Part shown: positions 17,187 to 28,200 of the stretch, piece by piece
How positions within the stretch are numbered: position 1 is the first letter of the stretch
How the letters are laid out: every line of letters starts with the position of its first letter
DNA from: an uncultured Flavobacteriales bacterium
Lineage (GTDB): Bacteria > Bacteroidota > Bacteroidia > Flavobacteriales > BACL11
Assembly (NCBI GenBank): GCA_943788405.1
Contig: CALSQD010000002.1
Span: 108,850-172,849, forward strand
Reading direction: 5' to 3'
DNA length: 64,000 bases
Notes under the pieces: generated by a model
What the model was told of the DNA's origin: nothing
The model's database searches: none
What the model saw: the letters and a program-made list of their open reading frames with translations, nothing else
Program-made: the position numbers and the translations under genes

Positions 17187-20100
17187 ATGAAAAAAATCAT
17201 TTTACTTTTAGTTGTGTTGTTTACATTTTCTAATGCAAATGCATCTCACCTTTTAGGAGGAGAGATTACTTGGCAATGCCTTAAAACTGGGCCAAATCAA
17301 GGTGAGTATGTTTTTACAATGAAACTTTATAGAGATTGTGATGGAATAACTCTTTCTCAAACCACTCAAACTTTGAGTGTGTGGGGTGTAGGAGCTCCAT
17401 TAACATCAATTCCACTTCTTTTTGATACAGTCATTGATATTTCTCCTGATTGTGATGTTGTTAATAGTGGTTATCCTGCATTGGATTGTTATGGTTCTAA
17501 TCCTGTTGGTGCTGTTGAGGAATACATTTATATTTCAGATCCTGTGGCTTTGCCAGGTTTACCTCCAGCTGCAGGTTGGCATTTTACTTGGGATTCTTGT
17601 TGTCGTCCTAGTTCAGTTATTAATTTAACAAGTCCCACATCTGCAGGTTATACTTTGCGTGCTTCTATGTATCCTTACATTGATCCATCTTCAGGGTTAC
17701 AAGTTCCTGTAGGTCCTTGCTTTGATTCGTCACCTATTTTTAATGAGTCGCCAAATACAATTATTTGTACGGGTTACCCTTTTGCGTATTCACATAATGC
17801 TTCTGATCCTGAATTGGATAGTATTACTTATCAATGGGCAGAGCCATTAGATGATTTTTTTGGAACATATGCTCCTTTAGCCACTCCTCCTGTTCCAGCT
17901 CCACTTCCTTTTGTAGCTCCTTATACTTTTAATTCTCCTATTCCATCAATTACTGCTGGTGGGGTTCAGCTTGATCCTATAACTGGAGAGATTTCTTATC
18001 ATTCTAATACCTCAGGTACTTTTGCAACAACTATTAGTGTAAAAGCATATAAGTGTGGGCAATTAGTAGCTGAAATTTTCAGGGATATCCCTGCCGTATT
18101 GATTAATTGTGGTTCATTATCTACTGGAGTACAAAACAATCCGCCTGTTGTAACTGCTCCTGTAGGTACTCAAACTTGGACTCCAACTATAGGAACATCT
18201 GGGTTGCCTTCTTATTCAACAACTATTAATGCGGGAGAACTAGTTACTTTTGATATTATTGGTAATGATTCTGACTTGTATGCGGGTGGTATTCCACAAG
18301 ATTTAACAATGGAAATATCTGGTGGGCAAATGGCAACTGATTATATTACTACCACTGCTTGTGATAATCCCCCTTGTGCAACCTTTACTGATTTAGGAGG
18401 AAATCCTTCTCCAATAACCGCTCCTTCTGTTGTAAATGGAACTTTTAGTTGGCAAACGGATTGCGCTCAGGTTTTGTCAGATGCTGGTTGTGGGAATACA
18501 ACTAATGTGTTTACTTTTTTAGTAAAAGTTTATGATGATTTCTGTCCTGCAAATGCCATTAGAATTGCTACTTTGAAAATAACAGTAGAACCAGCTTTAA
18601 CTCAGCCGGCTCCTTTATTTCAATGTGTAACTGAAAGTAGTGCTGGAAATATTTCTCTTAATTGGGACCATCATTCTTTTGCAGGGTCTTCAACTGTATA
18701 TTATATTTATGGTGCAGATAATATTAGTGGACCTTATACTCTACTTTCAGCAGTAACTTATCCTGCTGATGTCACTTCTCTTTCTGCAGCTAATTTACCT
18801 CCAGGAATTAAATATTACTATATGACTTTGGAGTCATTGTGTGCAAATACTTCTGCATCTTCTGATACGATTATGCCTATTCAGTTGGATATTAATTCTA
18901 CTAATGTAAATTGTTGGGACGATTCAGATGGTAGGATAGCGATTAACATGATAAGTACTGTAATTACGCCATTTACATATTCTTTAGATGGCATTCCAAA
19001 TCCTAATGCTTATCCATTGGATTCAGTTTGGGAGAATTTGTCTGCAGGTGTTTATGATGTTACTATTAGTGATAATGCTAATTGTATTATAGAGGAAGAA
19101 GTTTCTATTTCGGCTCCTGGTTTTGTGTTGCAGGCTTTGGTTTCTGGAGATATGAGTGTTTGCTATGGGGATAGTTTGGGCTATGCAGTAGGTTTTGGAA
19201 GTGGTGGTACACCTGGTTATAGTTATGAGTGGTTTGATGCTAGTTATACGAGTTTTAGTACTAATGATACTGCTTTTGGATTGAGTTCTGGGAGTTATTA
19301 TTTAGAGGTTATGGATGCTAATGGTTGTGATACCTTTACGAGTGTTCAGGTTATTTCACCTCAGACTGAATTGAGTGGTAATCCTCAGATTTTTGGTGTA
19401 GTTTGTAAGGGTGATAGTACGGGTATGTTAGTTGGAGATGCGCAAGGGAGTTGGTCTCCTTATGAGTATTATTGGATGAACTCTTTAGGTGACACTTTAC
19501 AGGATTCAGGTGTTCGTTTAACACGTGATACTTTATCGGGTTTAAGTGTTGGGAGTTATGATTTACATGTTTATGATGCTAAGGGCTGTTTTGTGAGTTA
19601 TAGTTTGAGTATTGGAGAGCCGGCTACCAAGTTGAGTATAGATAGTGTGGTTGTTATAGAGAGCATTGCTTGTTATGGCGATAGTGTTGGTAAGGCTAGG
19701 TTGTATGCTAGTGGTGGTATGCCGAACTATGGATATACTTGGTCAGATGGTCAAACGACTATCATAGCAGATGAGTTAACTTCAGGTTATCATAGTGTTG
19801 TATTGTCAGATGATTGGGGTTGTGAGGTTGTGGATAGTATTTATGTTCCTGAGAACCCTGAGATAGAATCCCAGATTAGTACGGTTCAGCACGCAAGTTG
19901 TTATGGTTATACTGATGGTGAGGCTTGGATAGTTAGTGCAGGAGGCGTCCCTTCTTATACTTATTTTTGGAGTAATGGTCATACAGGTTTTTCTATGCCA
20001 GATACAGCAAGTGGATTGTTGCAGGGGAGTTATTATGTAACAACTAGAGATATATTAGGTTGTGAGGTAGTGGATAGTATTGCTATTACTGAGCCAGACC

Positions 20101-22097
20101 CATTGAGTATGGAAGCTTCAGAGTTGGACTGGATAGATTGCTTTGGAGCAGATAATGGTTTGGCAGGGGCAATAGCAATGGGAGGTACGTCACCTTATAC
20201 TTTTGTTTGGGACAATGGGCAGTGGACAGGGGATACAATTAACACTTTAACACCAGGACTGCATACAGTTGTAGTTACTGATGCTAAGGGGTGTACAGCA
20301 AGCGATACTGTATTTACGCATGAACCAACAGAGTTAGTAATTGCTATAGATGATAATCAGACAGTATTAGCTTATTGTATAGGGGTGAATACAGCAAGCC
20401 TAACGGGTATAGCTTCTGGTGGAACTCCAGGATATACTTATGAATGGAATAATAATAGTGTAAACCCTCAGACTACAGCAACTGCTAGTGCTTTATTGGC
20501 GGGAGTGTATACAATTACGGTAACCGATACGAAAGGTTGTATGGCTTCAGATACAAGAGATATAGATACATTAACGAATACTATGGATGCACAGACAACT
20601 TCATTAATCCAGTATGTTGGGGGTAATGATGTAAGTTGTTTTGGTGAGTATGATGGAGAGGCTATGGTTACTGCTTGGGGAGCACATGCTCCTTATACAT
20701 ATCAGTGGTATGGTCCAAATGGATTTAATAGTAATAATGATAGTATAGTTAATTTAGAGGCGGGTATTTATTCTGTTACGGTTAGAGATACGAATAACTG
20801 TATGGTGAATAGAAGCATTAATCTTGTAGAGCCTGCTTATCTTTACTTCACTACTTTAGGAACTACAGATGAGAGTTGTTTAGGAGCATGTAATGGAGAG
20901 ATTGCTATAGATATTACAGGGGGAGTAGGTCCTTATGTAGGTATTGCTACAGAGAATACTACAGGAAATGTGATTACATCCTCTATGAATAATGATAGTG
21001 TTGTTGCTGGTATTTGTTCAGGAGATTATACAGTTACTATAACAGATGCCAATGACTGTCCTTCTTCAGTAATTAATGGGGGAGTAGATCAGCAAGTAAT
21101 AGGGACAAATGTATTTACGACAGCTACTATTGATCCTGCAGCTATTGTACATGTTTTGTGTAATGGAACAGCAACAGGATCTTTACAGGTATTAAACCCT
21201 AATACTGCTAATTCAAATTACAGCTATAGTTGGCAGAATACGAATAATGTTATTATTTCAAACACTACTCAAGCGACTAATTTAATGGCGGGTACTTATG
21301 TTTTGTATGCTCATTATTCGGATGCCAATAACTTGGGTCAGAACTATGTGGGTTGTACTACTACTGATACGGTAAGTATTACAGAGTTATCAGCTTTACA
21401 GGCAGCAGCAGCTATTACGGATGTTGATTGTTATGGGAATAATACGGGTAGTGTAGTGGTAAGTCAAATAATAGGAGGAACAAACCCATACAATTTACAG
21501 TGGAACCCTGGAGGGACAAATACTAACTTGATAGCAGGTACTTATACTTTAACGATAATAGATGCAAATAACTGTCAGGAGGTAGATACTTTTGAGGTGA
21601 ACCAGCCACAGGCTTTAGTAGCTAATATTACTCAGAACGGCTATGTGTTAACGGCTACTACACCAGTAGGAGGTACTGCACCTTTTTCATATTCATGGAG
21701 AGAGCAGTCAAATTCAAATACTCAAATAGGATCAGGAACTACTTACACGGTTAGTAATTATGGAATATATTATGCAATAGTAACGGATGATAATAGCTGT
21801 ACCACAGAGTCGAATAGTTTTGCATATATAGAAACAGGTATTGATCAGGTTTCTTCTGAGATAGCTTTAAGTATTTATCCTAATCCATTTAGGGATGAGA
21901 CGACAGTTGATTTTGGAAGAGAGGTAGAAGGAGCGACTATTAGTGTAGTGGATGTATTTGGAAAGCAACTAGAGCAGTACAAGCTAACAAACACAGATAA
22001 ACACATCCTAAAAAGAAACAACAAAGCAAGTGGAGTGTACTTTGTGGAAATTGAACTTGGAGAAATTAAATTGTTCCATAAAATAGTAATAGAATAG
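17187..22097 (+). CDS. Giant secreted repeat protein A, T9SS type A sorting domain
   Basis: 1636 residues with a signal peptide ending NANAS. The head (about 20-470) begins SHLLGGEITWQC, an N-terminal module often seen in large Bacteroidota surface proteins, and is rich in Cys. An FN3-like segment follows (about 475-570), then about 11 SprB-like repeats, each opening with C(Y/F/K/L)G and closing with a GC. The last 75 residues (LSIYPNPFRDETTVDF to the end) are a type A T9SS sorting domain. From residue about 600 to 1612 it is the same, base for base as far as I can read, as gene C and largely gene B. The final codons (after VEIE) differ from B and C. Function is inferred as surface adhesion. 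Confidence 0.88.
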   Translation: MKKIILLLVVLFTFSNANASHLLGGEITWQCLKTGPNQGEYVFTMKLYRDCDGITLSQTTQTLSVWGVGAPLTSIPLLFDTVIDISPDCDVVNSGYPALDCYGSNPVGAVEEYIYISDPVALPGLPPAAGWHFTWDSCCRPSSVINLTSPTSAGYTLRASMYPYIDPSSGLQVPVGPCFDSSPIFNESPNTIICTGYPFAYSHNASDPELDSITYQWAEPLDDFFGTYAPLATPPVPAPLPFVAPYTFNSPIPSITAGGVQLDPITGEISYHSNTSGTFATTISVKAYKCGQLVAEIFRDIPAVLINCGSLSTGVQNNPPVVTAPVGTQTWTPTIGTSGLPSYSTTINAGELVTFDIIGNDSDLYAGGIPQDLTMEISGGQMATDYITTTACDNPPCATFTDLGGNPSPITAPSVVNGTFSWQTDCAQVLSDAGCGNTTNVFTFLVKVYDDFCPANAIRIATLKITVEPALTQPAPLFQCVTESSAGNISLNWDHHSFAGSSTVYYIYGADNISGPYTLLSAVTYPADVTSLSAANLPPGIKYYYMTLESLCANTSASSDTIMPIQLDINSTNVNCWDDSDGRIAINMISTVITPFTYSLDGIPNPNAYPLDSVWENLSAGVYDVTISDNANCIIEEEVSISAPGFVLQALVSGDMSVCYGDSLGYAVGFGSGGTPGYSYEWFDASYTSFSTNDTAFGLSSGSYYLEVMDANGCDTFTSVQVISPQTELSGNPQIFGVVCKGDSTGMLVGDAQGSWSPYEYYWMNSLGDTLQDSGVRLTRDTLSGLSVGSYDLHVYDAKGCFVSYSLSIGEPATKLSIDSVVVIESIACYGDSVGKARLYASGGMPNYGYTWSDGQTTIIADELTSGYHSVVLSDDWGCEVVDSIYVPENPEIESQISTVQHASCYGYTDGEAWIVSAGGVPSYTYFWSNGHTGFSMPDTASGLLQGSYYVTTRDILGCEVVDSIAITEPDPLSMEASELDWIDCFGADNGLAGAIAMGGTSPYTFVWDNGQWTGDTINTLTPGLHTVVVTDAKGCTASDTVFTHEPTELVIAIDDNQTVLAYCIGVNTASLTGIASGGTPGYTYEWNNNSVNPQTTATASALLAGVYTITVTDTKGCMASDTRDIDTLTNTMDAQTTSLIQYVGGNDVSCFGEYDGEAMVTAWGAHAPYTYQWYGPNGFNSNNDSIVNLEAGIYSVTVRDTNNCMVNRSINLVEPAYLYFTTLGTTDESCLGACNGEIAIDITGGVGPYVGIATENTTGNVITSSMNNDSVVAGICSGDYTVTITDANDCPSSVINGGVDQQVIGTNVFTTATIDPAAIVHVLCNGTATGSLQVLNPNTANSNYSYSWQNTNNVIISNTTQATNLMAGTYVLYAHYSDANNLGQNYVGCTTTDTVSITELSALQAAAAITDVDCYGNNTGSVVVSQIIGGTNPYNLQWNPGGTNTNLIAGTYTLTIIDANNCQEVDTFEVNQPQALVANITQNGYVLTATTPVGGTAPFSYSWREQSNSNTQIGSGTTYTVSNYGIYYAIVTDDNSCTTESNSFAYIETGIDQVSSEIALSIYPNPFRDETTVDFGREVEGATISVVDVFGKQLEQYKLTNTDKHILKRNNKASGVYFVEIELGEIKLFHKIVIE
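18984..22024 (+). repeat. Constant block, copy A (about 3.04 kb)
   Basis: This segment matches 35683-38723 at a constant offset of 16699, with no difference found on reading the two side by side. From 19184 it also matches B (31156-33996, offset 11972) apart from one base (g at 19215, a at 31187). It encodes the SprB-repeat stalk and most of the sorting domain. A 29-bp identical island (18912-18940) precedes it, separated by 43 diverged bases. Confidence 0.92.
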
Positions 22098-22160
22098 GTT
22101 TATTAAAAATAGATTGTTGCTAAATATCGCGTACTAAATAAGTACTTATTAATATAAGAG

Positions 22161-22168
22161 TATATTTG
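22161..22168 (+). promoter_or_regulatory. Possible -7 box of the 2461-residue protein gene
   Basis: TATATTTG fits TAnnTTTG and is followed by CA, as at atpD. It ends 39 nt before the ATG at 22208. No TTG at -33 was found. Confidence 0.3.
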
Positions 22169-22207
22169 CAAAATTGATTAGAAGATAAAATTCAATAAAA
22201 TTGAGAA

Positions 22208-25200
22208 ATGAAGAATAAATATATCAGTAAAATTATGAGAAATAAATTTTCAAAAAGTATCGCTAAAATAAAGTCGGTACTCTTTCTGTTTTTAAGCCTA
22301 ACTGTCTCAGCTACTGTAAATGCACAGGTTGTTATTACAACAGCTCCTGCAAGTTCAGTAAGTGCTAATGATGGACAAGCTATTGCTTCAGTGAGTGCTG
22401 GAGTAGGGAATTATACTTATTATTGGGAGAATTTGTCTACAGGAAATCCTGCTTATGGGCCAACTACAACAACTGCTTTAGTAGATACTTTTGAGAATGC
22501 TCCTTCAGGAACTTATATTCTTTCTTTTATTGATAATGGATCGTCAACTTTTTCAAATGATACCTTAACGATTACAGCTCCTGGAGGAAGTTTCTCTTAT
22601 GGAGGGTCAATGGGGTTATGTGGCGTTACAACAACTGATATTACTGCTTATTTAAGTGGTTGTTCTTCTCCAGTACAAACTATTGGTACACAATATACTT
22701 TAACTGATAATTTTGGTGCAACTTTATTGAATTCCACTTTATTTGTTGATTCTGTCGTGCTTCCTTCTTTAGGAGCAGGAACCTATTATTTATCAGCATT
22801 AAATTATGATAATGGTTGTACAGCTAATGACACTTTTACTATAGCGATAGGTGTTCTAGGATCTAATGTATCTAGCACTAATATTATTAATACAGCTTTA
22901 GGCTCAGCTTCAATTTCTGTTTTTGGAGGTACTGCTCCTTATTTTTTATGTTGGCAAGATCCTGTGCTTGCACCTCCTTGTCAAACAATAATGACATGGA
23001 ACAATGGAGATACTTTACCTAACCTTGCAGCAGGAACTTACACTTATACAGTAGTAGGTTCAGGAGGATGTAGTGTTGTAGGTTCAGTTACAATACAAAA
23101 TGCATGTTCAGCACAATTGACTAATTCATATACTTCATGTGATGCTGAAGTTTATTTGGATGCCGCAATGAATATGGTTGACCCAGGTTTATATAGTTTT
23201 GATTATCAACTTACGAATGGTGTAAATACGATTGATTTACAAACAGCTACAACAGCTACAATTACTTTTACTAATCCTGTTACGACTTCAGGAATGTATT
23301 ATTTAACAGCTACAGAAACTACTACTGGTTGTATTGCTACAGATTCAATTAATGTAATAATGAATCCGATTACGGTAAATAGTACGGTAAATAATATTAC
23401 AAACCCAGCAGTATGTAATGGTTCTATTTTAGTAAATCCAATTACAGGTCAATTTCCATATACATTTACTTGGGATACGGCTGGGGTTATATTTTCAACT
23501 ACCGCAGGGATTAATACTAATCAAACAGCACTTTGTGAAAATACATATTGCTTAACTATTGTAGATGGAAATGGATGTACATATAATGATTGCTATGATG
23601 TAGCTTTTTTACCTTGTGATGTAAATATTTCTGTGTTTGATAGCATTCCTTGTTTTGAAGGTGTTGGAGTGATTCAAGCAAGTATAGATACTAACAACTT
23701 ACCATTTGGTCCTGTTCCTTTTGCTGGACCAAGATATACTTTTGAATTATTTACTACTAACCCTTTAGCTCCAGTAGGAGCGCCACAGCTTACTAATAAT
23801 TTATCATTTATATTTCCTAATTTACCTTCTGATAATTATTTAGTTTCTGTTTTTGATGCGTCTTACGGCACATACTGCTCTTCCGATTCGTTATTTTTAT
23901 CTGAACCTAGTGCGATTAGTATTTATACTACAATAGATAGTTCTTCTGCACCCTGGTTAAATGATGGTAGTATTACAATTGATTCTATTTCAGGAGGTAC
24001 AGCCCCTTATACTATTCAGTGGTTGGACTCAACCTTAGCTATTTTTGCAAATGGAGGCTTGGTTCAAGATTCTTTAAAGTATTCAAATCAATATGATGGT
24101 GGATATACAATTAATATCACAGACACTAATGGTTGCTTGGGTAGTATAATAGTTTATGTGCATCCTCAAAACGCAGGAGATTCTTTAATGATTGATTCAT
24201 CAAGTATTACTCACCCTACTTGTTATGGTGATTGTGATGGGAAACTTTGGGCACGAATGTATGGTGTAGGGACTTATTCAGTTCCTCCCTTCACTTTTGT
24301 TTGGAGAGATTTGGCAACTGGCGCTATTATAAAGACAGATTCATTAGGTTCACCTTGGTATAATCCCTCTCATGTTGCCACTTATACAAATAGATGTTCA
24401 GGTGTCTATTCAATTATGGCTTATGATTATTATGGGAATTCAATTTCATCAGTTTTAGAATTTCCTGCGCTAATTGATCCTGATTCAATTTATGTTCAAT
24501 TAGGTGCTGATATTATTATTGATTGTGGAGAGGATACTTTGTTGACTTCAATAGCTGTAGGAGGAAATACACTTAATGATACTACACTTATAGATACCCA
24601 GATACTTAATTTTAACAATGCTCCTATAGGTTTTTCAGATACTTTAACTACAGGAGTAAATTATTTATTAGTTGTAAGTGGTACATATCAAGATGGTTCA
24701 GGAAACATTTATGATGCAGCTTATGATTATACAACTCTACCAGCTACTCCAACTATGAATTGGGTAATGGATGGGAATACTACTCATAGACCTTCCCCTG
24801 ATGTTTATCAAGGAAATCATATTTATGAGTTTCCTTTTGTCGGAAATGGATTACATGAGTTTTATATACTTAACTCAGGGTTTGCAGGTAGTTTAACTTT
24901 CCAGTTATATGAGATTATTTTAGATACTACAATTTATAGTTATTCTTGGATTACCGAACCACCTTCAAATCCTTTTGTTATTAGCACAACTGAAACAGCT
25001 TTGGCTTATCCAGGAGTAAGTGGAACAGATTATATTTTGACAGTAGAAGATGCTAATGGTTGTGAAGCTTCTGATACTATTAATGTTTCTTGGGATTTAT
25101 ATATATTAAATTTTGACACCGTTTCAGTATCTGATGTGCTGTGTAATGGGGATTCAACAGGAACTATAACCGTTACTGCTGATCCTTCTACAGGTTTTTC

Positions 25201-28200
25201 TCCTTATACTCCGTTTATTGATGGAGTAGCAACAACAAGTACAACCTATAATTTACCAGTAGGTTCTTATATTGTGCACATTGAAGATTCTGTGGGTTGT
25301 TTAACGCAAGATTCAACAGTAATAATTAATCAACCAGATTCCTTATATGCATGTGGGATTGATACAGCTTTGGTATCAGTTTTAGTTGATGCATTCACAA
25401 TGACATTTGATACAGCTTTTAGTTATACTACTGCTTTAGCTACTCAATTAGGTTTAGAATATAAATTAATAGTTTCAGGAACTTATAAGGATGCTTGGAC
25501 GCCTCCTTTTAAGGATGCCGCTTATCAATTTAATGTGAATCCTCAAGTAGCAATTAATGATTGGGGATGGAATGGAAATTTTACCGCAAGACCAACTCCA
25601 GATGTGTATAGTTCAGCTCATACTTATGAGTATAATTTTGTAGGTGATGGAGCAACACAAGTATTTACTTATTCTAGTCCAACAGCAAATTATGCTCCTA
25701 ATGGTGGTGCTCTAAACTTTGAATTGTATAAACAAGTGTGTAGTACTACTGATACTGCTTATACTTGTTTTGATGATAGTACAGGTACAGCAACAGTTTA
25801 TCCGAATGGAGGGACACCATTTATTAATAGTGTTGGCACTCCTTATTATAATGTAGTTTGGAAAAATAACTCAGGTGTTATTTGGGGAACAAATGCAACT
25901 GTAACTGGTTTGCCAGCAGGAAATTTTACAGCAACTATATCAGATAGTTTAGGATGTACTTACGAAAGAGATTTGGTGGTGTTGCAGTCAGCAGCAGCAT
26001 TAACGATTGATTCTATGTCACAAATAAATGTAATGTGTAAAGGCGATTCTACAGGAGAGATTTATGCAATAGTTTCAGGAGGGTTTAGCTCTAATTATGT
26101 AGTGCTAATGCTTGGTGCAGATACAATATATAGTGCAGGAGGTCAATTAGACACTATTCAAATTACTGGTTTACCTGCAGGGGTTTATGACTTCAATGTA
26201 TTTGATACAATTCCTAATGGACAATATGGTATTTATGGTTGTGGACAAAATGTGCAAATAACTATTACTGAGCCACAAGATTATTTAACATCAACAATAA
26301 ATTTATTGACTGATGTTTCTTGTTGGGGAGATTCAACAGGAAGTGCAGTTGCCAATGTAATTGGAGGGCAGTTTCCTTATACTTATGCTTGGGATAATGG
26401 AGAGACAAATAATATAGCAACTGCTTTATGGGCAGGTTGGCAAGGCATAACTTTTACTGATGCTAATGGTTGTACTTTACGAGACAGTATTGAAATTATT
26501 CATTTATATCCTGAAATTTCAGGAACAGTAACAGTTTTGCAAGATAATTCTTGTTTCAATTCTTGTGATGCTATTGCTACACTTTCAACAGTTGGTGGGG
26601 TGCTACCGCATACTTATTTCTGGGATGTAGGACAAACCTCAGTTAATATGCCAGATACTGCATTTAACCTGTGTGCTGGAGGACATGATATTTTAGTTGA
26701 AGATGCTTTAGGTTGTAGAAAAACAATTAGCTTTATTGTTACTGAGCCAGATGAATTATTTGCTCAAGCTATTATGACACAGCCTGTACAATGTTATGGT
26801 TTTGATGATGGTACTGCATTTGGTTCAGCTACTGGTGGTACACCTACTTATACTTTTGTTTGGGATAGTATTAACGGACAAGCAGGGCAGAATGCTGTAG
26901 CTTTAACGCCTGGCGTACATACTCTATATGTTACCGATAGTAAAGGGTGTACAGCTTCTGATACAGTTGTTATTACTGAACCTACTCAGCTAGAGGTTGA
27001 AATTGTAGATAGCATGACAGTTTACTCTTATTGTGCTGGTACAAATTCAGGACAGCTTTGTGCAATTGCAAGTGGTGGTATTCCTAACTATAATTATGTG
27101 TGGACAGGAGGGCAATCAACAGAATGTGCATATAATTTAATAGCAGGTACATATACTGTAATTGTTATGGATGATAGAAATTGTATTGCAACTACTACTT
27201 TTGATTTGGATTCAATTACTAATTCTATGACACCAGCAGGAGTAAGCATGACGGTAGTTGATGCAAGTTGTTTTGGAGATTATAATGGTTCGGTTACAAT
27301 TAATTCAGTGGCAGGAGCAGTTGCACCATTTACTTATAATTGGACTCCTTCAGTTGGAGTAGGAAATACGATCGGTTCTCTGTATGCAGGAAGTTATGCA
27401 GTTGTAATTGCAGATAGTAATGGTTGTGCAATAACTGTAAATGCTGAAGTAGGAGAGCCTGACCAATTAGAATACACTACTTACAATGTAATTGATGCAA
27501 ATTGCTATGGAGCATGTAACGGACAAATTTGGGTAAATGTAGAAGGGGGTACTGGTAACTATTATTATGATGATACAGAAGTAGGAGATTTTACAGTACC
27601 GTTTCCAAATCCTATTCAATTAGTAAACGATTCGTTAATTTTTGATTTATGTTCTGGATTACATAGTATATATTTAACAGATGATAATGGCTGTGAAGGT
27701 GCTGTTGTTTGGGGAGGAAATTGGCAAGAGTTTGTTGATTCAGGAGTGGTCGTAATTCCTCCTTTGGTAACATCTACTAATGCTAGCTGTTCAAATAGTA
27801 ATGATGGTGCTGCTTGGATTCCATGGAATCCAATAGATGGATCGGGAGGAAACTCTTTATATACATACACTTGGGAAACTTCTCCAGGTGGTATTCAGGT
27901 AGATACAGGAAATACTACTTCTGTTTTATATCCTGGAAATTATGTGTTGGTAGCGCATTATGGCGATAGTACTAACTTTGGTCAAGTGTATTCTGGTTGT
28001 GATGCAAGTTCTGCAGTATTTACTATTGTTGGCCCACCTGCAATTACTTCTGGAGCAGTAATTAAGGATGTTCTATGTTATGGGGATGCTAATGGTGAAA
28101 TTGATTTAACTCCAACAGGAGGTATTGGATCTTATTCTTATGATTGGGATATAACAACTTCTATTCCAACTGCAAATTTAAATAATCAAGATCATGTTAA

